Assembly: GCF_003073045.1 (NCBI RefSeq)
Contig: NC_037592.1
Location: 18,991,844-19,055,843, forward strand
Reading direction: 5' to 3'
Source of the DNA: Pomacea canaliculata
Taxonomy: Eukaryota > Mollusca > Gastropoda > Architaenioglossa > Ampullariidae
Length of the DNA stretch: 64,000 nucleotides
This document shows, piece by piece, positions 34,023 through 47,504 of the stretch; position 1 is the first letter of the stretch; the number at the start of each line of letters is the position of its first letter. The notes under the pieces are model-generated. The model was not told where the DNA came from. It saw only the letters and a program-made list of their open reading frames with translations, and searched no databases. A program made the position numbers and the translations under genes.

Positions 34023-35039
34023 GGAGAATAGCCAGACAGATCAAGCAGTAATTTAATCAGAAAAATTGGTAACTGAAAATTTTAAAGAAGTTATAATTCC
34101 ACAATCGCTGTCAAAAATATCGACATCAGTTCTTAGGCAGACTAGGAGAAACCACGTTCGAAGAACAAAAATCTGTCAAGGCTTTAAAGTTTAAACTTTG
34201 CCTGGAGTTAGGGTTAGGGTTTGGTTTGGCCTTTTATACGGCTCTATACTCTGTACAATGAATAATGAACTCGGCTGAACTCTAGCGGCAAGGAGTGCCC
34301 CCCCCCCATTCCCATCAACGCCCCCCACCCCATACTGCTCATGAAGGGCGGGTGTGGCGCTCAGAGTCTCCTACAAATCACAGTATCCAACATGTCACAC
34401 GTACGGTGTGTCAACATTTCTAACAACCGACAGGGCAACTTCCTAATTCTCGATTACCGGCCATATAACAACAACACTCAACAGTTGCATTATGGTAACA
34501 CTCGCCACTTCTGCCGTTGAGCAAACACAGCTTTCTTCCTCATTCTTGCCCCCGTGTTCAACTCAGACCAAAGATCCAGAGAATCTCGGAAAAACCTCTG
34601 ACTTGGTACTCTAGCCCTGAGTTACAGCCCACAAATATTTGAGTCGATTGCAGCTTTAATAAGAAAATAAAGAAGAAGAGCTTGTATTGTGCTTTAGTGA
34701 TTTCTAGCCTTATGATAACTCTGTCACTACATTCACGTTGATGGAGGAGTGAGGATCTGGCACCAGGTGGCTCACTGGGATATTGAAGTGACTAGTGTGG
34801 CCTCTGACTTGAGGTTCTATCATTCGACTATCCCTTCTCCAGCTAAAAGTTAATATAATGTCTGTTAAAACTAGCGACGGCTCCCTGTATGTTCATGTAT
34901 GGGCAAGGATTGTCTCCGTCACGGCGCACTGTAACAGATGACCATAAGTTTCTTTCACAAATCAACGGGCATCTGTCAAGGTATTGCCTATCACCTGCAC
35001 TGTTCTACATCTTTTGGGGAAACATCAGGCGAGAAACAT

Positions 35040-35500
35040 TTCACGCCCATCCACCTCCATTAATCATCTGTTGGAGACCCAATCATGTGACCTACACTTT
35101 GCAAACGACATCAAACTGCAACTCTATCAACCGACTGACAGACAGCAGTGATGCTCGTGGAATGAAGACCAACACTACCAAGAGCAAGATCGTGGTCAAG
35201 GCTACGGCAAAGCAGAGATCTGCTTGAAGGGAGGAGGTGAGCAACATTAAGAACTTGTAAGCTACCCTCTCCAAAGATGGCAGTTGCAAGGCAGACATTG
35301 TATCATAATGGCAACAGCGACAGTAGCAATGGTCAGGGTGGACAGGATCTGACACAGCAACAGCATCAGGTTTGCCAGCAAACACAGATCGAACATGTCC
35401 TTCGTCGTTCCATCCTCCTGCGAGAAGTGGACTTTGCATGTCATACAGAGAGCGAGCTGAGTAGACTGAGTAGACACAGAGAGTGGTGCACCAGAAGTCC
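35040..35500 (+). mobile_element. Decayed LINE reverse-transcriptase fragment
   Basis: Across several frames the order matches the end of a LINE RT: LCFANDI (for the F-A-D-D catalytic box), GMKTNTTKSKIVV, ATLSKDGSCKADI, HSNSIRFASKHR and CEKWTLHV. Stops and frame changes break it throughout, so it is inactive. The clade cannot be fixed from this piece. Confidence 0.75.
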
Positions 35501-38500
35501 CCCTCTCCAACAGGTAAGCGGCCCAATCAAAACACCGGATCACCCTACCTGCCCCAACTCCAACCTTTGACCCCTGCCATACGTGAACACGTGTTACGTA
35601 TCACCTCACACAGCTTGTCTAGCGATGACTCAGACCGTTAATAACAGAGTCTACTCATAATTTACCGCTGGGAGGTTAGCGTGAAGATGAGAGATCAAAC
35701 ACCGGGTTGGCAGACAGTGGTGACGTGTCACGGGTTTTTTTTTCTCCTTTTTACACTTTCTCCATTAAAATGTATCTAGGTGCGTAAAGTGCGTCTGTCT
35801 GTGCTGGGCTGTTGTATGTGAACAAAAGATAAAGTATAGATGGTCACGAGATGAGAAAGAGATAAATACAGCGATTGAGACTGACATAAAGAGAGAGACT
35901 GGCAGACAGAACAAATGAGAGACTTATTGAGAGTGCACACGAGCCACAACCTGCTTAATTTTGGAGACGATTAGTAACAGAGGATATAGGTGTAGACTCG
36001 ACAGTCGACACTAACTAACATTTGGCTTTTAGCAGTATCACCACACTGTGAGCCACTGAGAATCAAGATAAGAACCTTGTCATCTAGAGAATGAACAGAA
36101 GACGAGTGCCCCCACTAGAGCCTGGCCCTCAAGAGTCAAGAGTGAAGCACTACTCACTGTATACTCAGTAGTCGAGTGACTGAACACTAGCCTCAACTGC
36201 TGGCGTCGATTTGAAAAGCTTGGCGATGCACGCAAGTTTAATTACATCTTCTCTCGTAAATTATACAGAGTATCGAACGCCTCAACACATTGATCGGATT
36301 TCACTGGTTCCTTCTTGATTTGCTGTGCGTCTTACAAACACATACAGTCGCTGCACTTTCTTTAGGGAATGAAAGAAAATTTTAAAGACTTCACACCTTT
36401 GTCAACAGCTTAGCTGGTTTTTACTTTGAAGTAAAGAACCCATGACCTAACGCTCCCTACAATATTCATCCAAGTCTTCCTGCCAGCACACTGACCATAT
36501 GACCTCCTCCTTACCTTTATCTCTTCACCGCCAATTCTTTTAGAATATTCTTCGAAAGCCTGTACTTGGTAAACCGTAATAAAGAATCACCCAACATCGA
36601 AAAGCCGTGAGTTCCAACAGGTCCACTTGCAAAGATTGTGTATTTCTATCAGTCACCCTCAGAACAAGGAGCGGCCGAGGACAAAGGTTACACTGTGCAC
36701 CTGTACAGGAGGGAGGGACGGGCGACAGCCTCACCTGTCCGCCGGACACTGTCTTGTCTCTCTTCGAATGATTCTCGGAACACCTTGCGTACATTCCTTT
36801 TCGTGTCAGGTCTGGGGCTAGATGTTAGGTATGTTCTTAGCTGGATGTTTTAACCTTTGCCCCTCTGTTTTGTTAGCAATGTTAGCTAGATGGCTAACTC
36901 GATGAGGGCATGTAAATGTATAAAAAAATATAAACATTTCAGTTGACAAGCGATCAAGCTATAGCCCCTAGCTACACACACTAATTATTTAAGTGGCCAC
37001 TTCAATTAGCTAACACTGTCCTAGACTACTAGTCATTTTCCCGAACATGAACAGTTCCTTACTGAAAGTACAAAAGAGTGGTAACAGGTTATAAAAGTTT
37101 ATAAAAGTTTTCAGTTTCCTATTACGGCAGAAGGCTATAAAAACTTTTGTCCCACCTACAGGTCTCCACAACAGGATGTGTGTGGGTCACAATTCAAAAA
37201 GTGTTTTTATGTGTCTCGGCTATTATTATTACTGAAAACCGACTTTTTAAATACATTCCAAGGGAGAGTCATGGGGAGGAGTCGGAGGATAGTAAGAAAT
37301 ACCTTGGTCGGGGTGCAGGGAAGGGAGCGTGAAGGCAGCCGACACATTCAGCTCAAGGATCTTCACAAAGTTTCCATTCTGAAATGTAGGTGAGAGGCTG
37401 TGCACCTAGTCCTGTGAAAACTTTAGATGGCTGGCTTACTTCTTTCTTTTTTTTTCTTTAAGTGGAGACGCTTGATGAGGTACCTGTGAGGTCCCCTGTG
37501 GCCATTAATAAAGGACGTGTCTACTAGATTACAGACTGGCGTCCAACAAACGGTACTAAAGCTCCCCCGCCTGCTGAGGGGTACCAGGGGTGGGGACAGG
37601 ACAGAGGCTCTGTGCACTCGTGCATTCAGCAGAGGGGGAAATTCTCGTACAGAGAGCACCATACAGAGGTGAACAACACCCGAGTCCGCCGTCAGGTGCA
37701 GGTCCCACCCTTTTGCTTGCGGTCTGTAATGAACGTGGATATCAGATGTAGCACGCTTCGACACATGAATACTTTTGATGGTAGATATATGAGCTGATGG
37801 ATGATATTCGTCTGAAATTACCAATTCACTGCCCAAGTTTGATAATGGTGTGAGATTATACAAGAAATCAAATCGAGGGTCACGTTTCGATGGACAGCGA
37901 GTTAAGAGTTGTCTCTTTCCTCGGAAACTTTCGTTTATTCAGCAAATCATTCCTGATGACAAGAGCAGCTGTATGATTCTGCTTGCAGCTGTCCTGTTTG
38001 TGTCCGCGCTGTGCGTCCGTAAACACCAACAGCACGAGGACCAGAAGGATGCTTGGCGCTGTCAACACGCAGGCGGACACATGGATCCACCCTCCCCCTC
38101 ATGATGCACCCACCAAACGTTGTCTCTTCATCTTCCTTCTGGTCTGCACGTGAGACGTCTACGTCACCTCATCGATGACAAGTTACATCAGCGATAACGC
38201 AGCAGTGTAGTCACAAAGGAGTACTAGGCGGAGAACATGGGTTCGGTTTTTAGTGACATATTTTAGTTGTTGTTATTATTGTTGGTTAATGGTTTGTTTT
38301 CTTGTGTTTTGTTTCGTCTAAAGATCGCGTATTACTTATGTTACCTCGCTAGAGGTCTACAGCTATAGGGCTATTGGATATAAGAGGGTGGCTAAGTTAG
38401 GGTTTGGACATTCAATATAAAAATAAATCAAACTTTTGATCGAGCAGACGACCTTTAGCGCATGAGTGACACAGGGCAGGTGTTTAGTGTTTTCTACACG

Positions 38501-39827
38501 TGCAGCAGGAGTTCGATCGTACCCTCCATACCCTACCTCCCACATCTCCCACACACCCGCTGTACCCTATCAAACCTGTGGTAATTGACGGTAATTTACA
38601 ACAGTTAGTTGTCTTCTTGTTGATAAAAAGAACTCATGCTACGGTAATTTCGGTTTTACAATGTTTTCAAACGCATGTTCAACTATCACAGTGTTCGCAG
38701 TGTTCACTGGTATCAACACATATACATCTTTCTTCGTTCTAGAAACTGCGAGCATTCACAAGCATTAAAGTTTAAGCTGAGGCGGGACAAGAGATCTTAA
38801 ACACCTGACATTGTGCCAGGAATGTGAATAAACACCAGCTATAGTACCCAGGTAGTTGGGATTTCTAAGAAACGTTAATGTCCTACCTTTACCACCTGGC
38901 CAAGAAGTCCCCTGCTCCCACTTACTCCAAGACCAGCACCACACAGAGATGTCCTCGACAACTCGCTCTTGAAAATCACGAAAGACTAGAAGTTTGAAAT
39001 TTGCAGGCGTGTTGAGAGGATGACTGTTTTAAAACACTTCCAAACACAGGTAAGCACAGAGTCCAGTGTGTCCTAGTGTGTCCCAGGTGCCAGTCAAGCG
39101 TTACCTCCTCGCACAATCAGCGCGCGTGCCTGTACCGAGCGTCAGTGGGGCAGCAGGTCTGACAGTGCCTGATGACGCTCGTCAACGAAAAACTAAAGAC
39201 AAGCAAAAGAGGTAAGACAGGGGTCAATGAGGAGACAATCTCCACCTAGCGCCACGCCCTGACACCAGCGAGTCGGCGATGAGAGCACAGGTAGGAGGGC
39301 AGCGCAGGAAGCCCGCAGACAGGTAACCAACCCACACGACAAGCAGCAAGCGTTAGCACGACCAACGGTGCACACTGTCGCCAACAGACCTCGCCAACAC
39401 GGCCATGAGTTTCATCGAGTGGAGAGAGGGGGGGGGACAATGCAGTGTCTACAACATTGGGAAAAAGAGAGAGGAGATGTTTATCTCGAGTAATAACTCG
39501 CGGATAGCCAGAACACGCAACTGTTGACGCTGTTCGTCATGTCGGCCGCACGCGTTCGTTTGTGGTGTCGACCACCTGCATGGTAACGTTTTGCTGCCGT
39601 GTGGATTTTCTCGTTTTCCTAGTTTTTGTCACACCTGTACCTCCACCACCACCGTGACTTGACTTTATCTTGCCTGCAGGCTTGAGTGAGCACAGGTGGT
39701 GACAGGGACAGCGCGCTGCTCGACCTCTCACCTCTCACCTCTCACCGCCTCCCCAGTGTTCTCGAACCCTACACACACGAGACAGTGTACATTGCGAGAC
39801 AAGAGGCACAATGCGCGTGACGTTACG

Positions 39828-40083
39828 CAGCGTGAGATAAAACGTACAGCGTTTGTGATGTAAGACAGCAGGCTGCATGTTAGTGACGTGAACTAACACG
39901 TACAGCGTATGTGACGTAAGACAACAGGTTCCGTGTGAAGTGACGTGAGATAAAACGTACAGCGTATGTGACGTAAGACAGCAGGTTCCATGTAAGTGAC
40001 GTGAGATAAAACGTACAGCGTATGTGACGTAAGACAACAGGTTCCGTGTAAGTGACGTGAGATAAACGTACAGTCCAGGTGAC
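39828..40083 (+). repeat. 56-57 bp minisatellite with CRE-like sites
   Basis: About 4.5 copies of a unit with gtgacgtgagataaaacgta, then cagcgtatgtgacgtaagac, then aacaggttcc. Most copies contain both TGACGTGA and TGACGTAA, variants of the CREB/ATF site. Confidence 0.93.
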
Positions 40084-42563
40084 GCGGACAAGACAACTGG
40101 AACGCGAGGCAACAGCACATGTCGAGGGCAGACATCCTACTCTCTCTCTCTTCACACCTGTCCAGACCCCAATCGACCAACGTTAACAGTGTAACACAAG
40201 GTGTCAATGGACATATGTACATATATACTGTGTGCACGGTTTGTTACAGCTTGAACTATTGAACTATTGAGCTATTAAGGAATAAAAGTAAAAGACACAT
40301 CATCACACCACCACAAACAGCACGCCAGCCAGCAAACTTGGAGTGGTTGGAATGACGTATCAGCTGTCATCTGGAGAAATAGCGAACCAGGAAGTGTGAA
40401 CAACAGCAGGTCTCGGTGAGATCTACCATAACAACCGTTTCTCAAGCAAATATTAACTGGGTAGAGTGAGGGCAAAGGGGACATACACCGACGATATTGC
40501 ACTACGTGGCACTACTGGAAAAGTCTTTAAGGAGATATGGTTTTCTTGGCGAGAATTCAGTATCTCTGAGCGTGAAAAAGAGACTGGTCATGGAGAGTAA
40601 AGAAGGCGACTCACAGACAGGCACAAAGCAAAATGAAAATTAAAAAAAAATTGTAATAAAACCAAGTGAGAATAAAAAGCTTTCAACCTAAGAAAAGATA
40701 TTCGCGGCTCACTTATCACTATATAAGTGATGTCGATCTTTCACATGTTTGTCTTTATTTTTCCTCTCGTCTTGTTTAAGTGAGTACTTATATCCACTCA
40801 CGTAGCATAATTAGGTGTTTGTGCTTACAGCTAGTGTCATCAGCCTTCTCACTTTTGTGTCACGTGTTATGAGCGAGGTTTGGTGTCCGCGCCCAAGCCA
40901 TAGCCTCGCCATAGTCTCTAGCAACATTCCTGTCCCTTGCCCTGTCCCCAGGATAAATATGCTCCATCCACTCCTCCCAAGCCCTTCCTAATATTTGATG
41001 CAGGCTTCCAGCAAACCTGGAATTTAGATTTTTAAAAGTGAAGTAGCAGTGTGTGCGTGCTTCTCGTCGGATACATTCTCATCAAAACCAATCGGTTTCC
41101 CCCTCTTCCGAGTTACGCTTGCGTGAACCACAATGACAAATGTGTGTCCAGCATCGAAGTTCTATGAACCTATTAGTTCTGGACCAGTACAGTGTCAGGG
41201 TGTGTCGAATGGTGGAGTGTGTGCAGCTTATTTCATTCCCAAGTCCATCCCATTTACAACAGTCGCAATGTTAAGGCTCTCGTAAATAACCTCCTGTTAG
41301 CACGAAGACACTGGACAGATATACCCGGCGGTCATATATTCCACACAGACCTGGCCCAGCGACTTGGCGGGTGAGAAACAGTTTATGGCGCTTTAAATTG
41401 CAGTGAGCACACGGGGTACGGGTATCGTTGCAGCAAAAGCACTTGGCCGTCAGCAAGCAGACGACGACGACCTCGTCAAGATCAGCTGCAAGAACGATAA
41501 CGACAATAAGTGACCTTTGACATTCCACGTAATGTAGGGGCGAGTCTATCGCATACTAACATGTTTAAACATTTGGTGAACTCGTAAACACACACACACA
41601 TCTTGTTTACGACGGTTTGGAAGCCGTGGACACGTCCCTAGTCTCGTTTATGCGCAGCCACGACTGAACGTTGACTACATACCATCAGCTTTAGAACATA
41701 CCACAGCTACATAGGTGTCAACAGCAGAGGGGGCGGGTGGACGAGGTGCGGAGGAGATGTAAAGATATGGGGCTTGGAAAGAGGAAGAATGTGAAGCGAA
41801 GACAATTTGCGATGGTAGATGGCAGCACGAGTGCTGAGTGCACAGTCGTAATAAAGTTCTTGTCTTTACTCCTTTTTTCTGATTACAAGCGGAGTACGAT
41901 GCTGTTCCCGTGTAATGCTAAACAGCAGTTGAGTCACACTTGTCGTTGACGTGGCACTCCTTCATGTGGTGAACCTGGCGCGACGGCTTGAATGAATTCT
42001 ACAGCAGGTCTGCGAACCTCTGAATGAAGACATGCCCGCGGCTGTCATCTTAATTGCCTGTAATGTCACGCCGTTGATAGTCATTAACTGAGCAGAACAG
42101 GGACAATGGACAGCAATCATTTGAATCATTATACAAGCACGTGAAACAGACAATAGTTCTTGCAAAATACTGCACACACACACACACGCGGACACACAAA
42201 CAGTCATAAGCAAAACACACACACAAACACGAACGCGTACACTCACAAGCAGACCTACAACCTGCTAATGAAGTCTTGTCTCGCAAGTAGAGGGCGCTGC
42301 TACATTCACAGCTCAGCTCTTGAATACTAATGTCCTCATAAACAAAAGTCTTATTTAGTTCCGACACCACTGAGTAATGCAGACGTCGGGGTAGTGCGAA
42401 GTCACGTGAACGTTGTCCAGGCGTAAACCAATGGAAAGCTGCGTTTATTTGATAAACCGTGACGTCACGATTTACACCTGTCTGTGTTGGTGTTGTTAGG
42501 CGTTTATCTCGACAGCGGAAAAGATTGTGCGATATGATGCCTTGTGCTGTGCTTTACTCAATC

Positions 42564-42600
42564 ATTATAATATATATATAATATTTTAATATATATTATG
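42564..42600. repeat. AT-rich inverted repeat
   Basis: Arms ATAATATATAT and ATATATATTAT around an 11-base AT loop could form a hairpin or cruciform. Function unknown. Confidence 0.6.
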
Positions 42601-45400
42601 CGCGCCGAGGTTCTTTACGTTGATTGTTCTGACGCTGCTTCTCGTTATAAATCTTTCTTTATTGTACAAGAGCACAATTAAAGCTCCATATACACTACTC
42701 AAGTATATTTTCTGTCAGAAGTGTGCTCGCGTCAGCAAGGTGTGCGTGTTAGTGCGTGTCGTGTGCAAAAGCATTAATTAATGTGTTGCGTGCGAGAGTA
42801 TCCGTGTGCACTTTACATGTGTGCGTGCATGCTAGTATATTTCTACTGTATCTTTATGTAACTGCTCGTCTCCAACAGTTCATTAGTAGCACTCACAGGA
42901 CAGCGCCTGCGCACTCAGCCACAGAGAGGATTACCTGGGCGGTGCGTAGCTCTTGGGACCACACCTGTGCAGGTCAAGGTCGGGCGTGAGAACCAAAGTA
43001 CGTCACTGTGGCATCCCTCGCTTGGATTTGCACTCGGATTACAACAGCAACTGTTCCTCAACAATTATGGCTTATACATGTTCATGTCAATTGTTATTAT
43101 TTTTCAACCACACAAGTTTTTTTTATCTTCCCGTAGTCTGCACACAGTGAGCTGTCGATCTACGGCGTCAAAACTTCGCATTCACATCACTGAACATTCA
43201 CATCACTAAACATTCGATGCCCGACTATACTAGCACACTAAACATTCACATTCACATGGTGGAGGAGAGGTGGAGGGGCACCTGAGTACCTGGGATGGTG
43301 GTTTGCTGGGTGAGCTGCTTTGTGGAATGTTTAATTGTTGTACTTAATGTCGCGGCGCATGTCTTTCCTCGGAGAAGAGTGACTGAGCGGCCAAGATGTG
43401 CACCTGCACACCTGCACACCTGCACACCACGCAGGGTGGGAGTGAGGTCAACTGGCGGTAACTACAATATGGGAATGTGGGGGACAGCCGGAGATCGGGG
43501 GATAAACAGCGTGAGTTTACGTATTGAGAGACTCCGGGATGAAGAGAGAGAGGGAGACAAGAAGTGCAGGGACTGTGTGGACGTGGGTGTGAACGGACTG
43601 TGTGTTTGTATTGAGACTGTGACGGAGTCTTTGAGATATAAAGAAATTGCTGTTAGTTTTAATATTCGTATATATTGCTGTGTAGTTTTCGTCGACTTTG
43701 TGGATTCCCCATGTTACTCCGTAAGACCAAAGCGACTGTGTGGTTGCTCGCTACACAAATCCCTGGGCTGCTGTGTTCTGTCTGGTGGATGCTGAGAGAC
43801 CTCATAGTACAGTGTACACATCCCCGACTGCTCTGTGTTCTGATGGATGCTGTTTCTGGCCACACTGCGGAATACCGAGTATTGCAACAGTTTTCCTCTT
43901 TTGCCTTTGACTGTAGATATATATATTTACTCGTATTCGTACTCTACCTCGGGGGCAATCGTGCCGCTGTACCTTTGCTTTCTCTGGGGCTTTGTGTAGA
44001 ATACTCGTATAAGCACTAATACATGTTCGGTTTATTTTATCTTATCTTTTTATTCTTTTATTCGTTTGAAAATTATATTGGTGTCTTAGACAGTCTAAAA
44101 GCAATTGTTGGTGTTGTGTACAAAGAATGCGCGAATGACTGTGTGCGTGTGAGACACCATCGTAGAGTTCCTGACTACTGTATACATGTGCAGCAAACAT
44201 TGACTGTGCTAGTACACAATATTCAGATCAACACCCCACTGTACTAGCACACTAAACAAACATCCACATTCACCATCACCACAACAGTCACTCGCCCAAC
44301 ATTTTCCACGAGTGTCACTTGTTACTTGTTACTTGTTTCTTGTTACTTGTTACTCAACCTTCCCGAGCAACGCCGGTACTTTAATAGAGTCTAATTGGTC
44401 AAAAGGTCTCTCCAGGTGAACATTTTTATCTGCCAACACTCATCTGGATCAGCTCTGAGATAAAGACACACTACACAAATACAAGCAGTCCTATTCCCTT
44501 CCCCAAACTAATGTTTCATTCTGCATATAAAGTATCGGAGGTCTGTCCATTCATACTCCACCCTGTCGTTTCCTTTCTTTTCGTCGTCTGCTCCAAGGGC
44601 CTAGAATTAGACAGATATATAATTATATATATGTTTGAGATAACATGGCGAAGTCCCTAAAGAACGGCAAGGTAGATAAAGGTAAAAGGGGTTTTCTCTT
44701 GAAGATCAAAAGTAAATAATTTTGAATGGGTAATATGAAGCACAGAACGAGTGAAATGCCTCTGTGACCTGCTCAACAAAGTCGGTCTCTCAGAAAGGTT
44801 TTCTTTTATGCTGTATACCCTGCACCTCGCTCCCAGTTCCTAGAAAAGGTGCCGACTTTACCTACTTGAACTTTCTTGAACAATCAGAGGTAGAAAACCA
44901 GTCTTCTGAACCTCCTGAAAGTCAACGTCTAAATTATTTAATATCTTTTCTTTATTTCAAATAACGAAGTAACATCTATATTGGAAGCGTGCTCCCAACT
45001 GATCAATCCCCTGATCAGGTCAAAGTAGTCTGCTAAGGTCAAGAAAGTAATGAGGAAACTGCTTGTTGACAAAATCCCGATCACGCTGTGTACACAAACA
45101 AGCTTTAGATTCCTACAACATCCATGTACCTCCAGCAGGCAAGTGACAGGTGCAAACACATCGACTGCAATCACCGACTGCTCGATAAGGCATGCCGCGG
45201 GACAGGACGATGACGTGTGAGGACCTCCAGGAGCCTCGCGCAGCTTAGCGCAGGTCGCACGTGAGTTTGTCCTCGAGATCAGATGCTCGCCAAGTATCAG
45301 TGAGTATGCGACTTGCGGCTGCATGTACTTACACATGTGTGAAGTGCTCTTTATGTGCAGGTGTCTCCGTCTTTGATCGTGTTTTTGTGCGGCTCTGTCG

Positions 45401-45470
45401 GTCGGTCTGTCTGTCGGCTGTCGGTCGGTCGGTCGGTCGGTCGGTCGGTCGGTCGGTCTGTCTGTCCTCT
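45401..45470 (+). repeat. (GGTC)n tetranucleotide microsatellite
   Basis: About 12 cggt units with gtct variants at both ends. The open frame crossing it on the minus strand (Arg-Pro-Thr-Asp repeats) is a simple-repeat artefact. Confidence 0.95.
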
Positions 45471-45631
45471 GCATCTGTATCTGCACGAGTAGACGTGTGT
45501 TAAGAGTGCTTATGCTGGGCTGTTTCTATGTGTTTTGATACGTTTCTGTGCATTTGTGTGTGTGTGTGTGAGCGCGATTTTTGTGAGTATTCGTGCTTTT
45601 TGGTGTGGTTTCTATGAAACCCTGCTTGCTT

Positions 45632-45710
45632 GCCTGCGTGCGTGCGTGCGTGCGTGCGTGTATGTGAGAGAGAGAGGTGGTTGTTGTTGTTGTTGTTGTT
45701 GTTGTTTGGT
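45632..45710 (+). repeat. (GCGT)n, (GA)n and (GTT)n short repeats
   Basis: Consecutive simple repeats: gcgtgcgt units, then gagagaga, then gttgttgtt. Non-coding. Confidence 0.9.
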
Positions 45711-47335
45711 TGGTTTGATTGCTGAGACCGAGAGCTGTCATCGGGAGATCGCTTGCTGCATGTGTGCGGAAGCGTAGCATCTGTTCGAAGCTCAACACCG
45801 GGTTGCTGGTCTCCTGTTGCCTGCCTTACACCCCGTCAACTGTCTTGTACCTCGCATCAGTCTCAGCTTCAAGGATCCTGGTCCCCACGCATAGTCCTGT
45901 AGCTAAAGTCAATAGCTATAGTTACAACTCTTACAAATGACAAAGCAGTAACTGACTATATCTTTGGTATAGCCCGGTTGATATCTTACGCTAAGTGACT
46001 TTTATGAAAGACTTGTTTACCTTATTTTTTTTACGAAACTTAGGTACCACGTAAGCTGGCTTTAAAATAGTCTATGTCTATCGGAATATGCACCATTGCT
46101 CTGTGATTCATTTAGCTTTGTGTTAAGCCATTTGTGTGCGTTGCTATTTTTGCTGAATAATTGTTACCTTGGGTCGGGACGCTCCAAACTGAAGTGATCT
46201 GGATCTTGTTTTGTAAAGAATGCACGTCCACCCGCGTGTCACACATACAGAAGGTTTATGTCAGTAAGGTGGTGTGGCTGGCCAAGAACGGAGGCTGTTT
46301 TCGTCCCTAATAGTTCGTTAAAACCTCAGGCAAGTCCTATAATAAACTGAGTGGGGGAGTCTGCGCTGTCTGCCTCAAAATATTCCTCTGTGCTTCACAG
46401 GTGCGCCGGTAAGACCAGCGCAAACCCGTGCTAGTCCAAGAAAAAATGTTTGTGCGGGTCTTTGAGAGTACTGATCAGCCAAGGGAAGACTAGAAGAAAA
46501 TAGTGGATTAAAGTAATGGGGGGGGGAAGGAAATGGGACGAACAGGTGAGGGTATAATTTGCGTCAGTTAATACAGAAATTGGCGTCTGTCAATGTTTTG
46601 TGCCACCCGCGCCATTCTGACTGTATCACTCTTCTGTGACAAGGTATTTGAAAAAGTTAGTGCCCCACGTGACATCAGGAGGATGCTGCGAGTTCAGCAG
46701 CTCTGTAGTGCACTGGGATTGTCCCATTTTAGTACAGACCGTTGCAGGAGTCGCTAAGTTCGTACAGTACCTGTGACACCGTTTGTGAGGTCAGGGTGGA
46801 CTGGGTCAGTGCTCGGCACCAGATAAGGCATCGGATAAGTGCGGAGACCAGAACACAAGGAACATCTGGCAAGGTTCTATAAGTCATTCCCTAGAGAGAC
46901 TCGAGGCTGTCAGCAACTTGACGGTAAATAACACACAAATGTCTTGTTTGTGCTATTGGTTTTCGCATACCAGGTGTTTTACAATAGCTTTAATGATGGC
47001 AGAAATTTCAGCCTTTGGTCTTGCTGTCATATTCTCCATTTTCCAGTAAATAATTACTGCTGTAGTTTTACCACAGCAGTCGCTGTTCTAGTTACGATGG
47101 TACCGTGCTGGTGTTATGTCTTTACTGGTGGTGGTTAGCAGTCTTCACATTACCTTCCTTAAAACAGTAAAAAATAAGGTTCTGTATATTTATAACTTTC
47201 GATCTCAAACTTTGTCGTCGGTCGGAGGAGCGGAGTTACTACCCCTATTCGTGGAGTGTTCTCCCCTCCCCCAGTGAGTGCATTAATAGTTCGGTCTTCA
47301 CTTGCTTTTCGCTTCTGTTTACATGAGGTCGTAAA

Positions 47336-47504
47336 ATGCGAGTCCCGACGTGGAGTCTGCTGTGCTCACTGCTGGTGGCAAAACTCCCCCATGGCGAGGC
47401 CGTGACGTCTATCGTCCTCCATCCGACGAAAACAGCAACGACAGAAGCTGCTCTTATCGTTGTCCCTGGAGCCTCCATCAGCGGGGAGGCATACAGACCC
47501 CTGG
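47336..47504 (+). CDS. Hydrolase exon 1: signal peptide and first strand
   Basis: Starts ATG 47336 and ends ctgg|gtatgg, leaving one base. It encodes the signal peptide and AALIVVPGASISGEAYRPL. A second donor copy at 47556/47557 (cctag|gtatgg) would extend it by 52 bases out of frame. Confidence 0.82.

Larger units (their letters stand above)
29512..47335. other. Gene-poor 18 kb interval
   Basis: This lies between two divergently oriented genes (gene 3 on -, the hydrolase on +) and should contain their promoters and the 5' non-coding exon of gene 3. I could place neither. It contains LINE fragments, a CRE-type minisatellite, tetranucleotide repeats and an acidic short open frame at 33772-34022, each listed separately. 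Confidence 0.5.

Noticed and set aside
34205..34225. Telomere-like gttagggttaggg
   Set aside because: Only two hexamer units; far too short to call an interstitial telomere.
39828..40083. CRISPR-like periodic array
   Set aside because: The 56-57 bp units are repeated throughout with no unique spacers, and the DNA is eukaryotic. It is a minisatellite.
43295..43795. 166-codon plus-strand open frame
   Set aside because: Cys/Val-rich composition with simple cacctgcaca repeats inside; no splice sites, domain or conservation argument. Probably chance.
44938..45486. 182-codon minus-strand open frame
   Set aside because: Its start is the (GGTC)n repeat (Asp-Arg-Pro-Thr units) and the remainder has no coding-like pattern or splice support.
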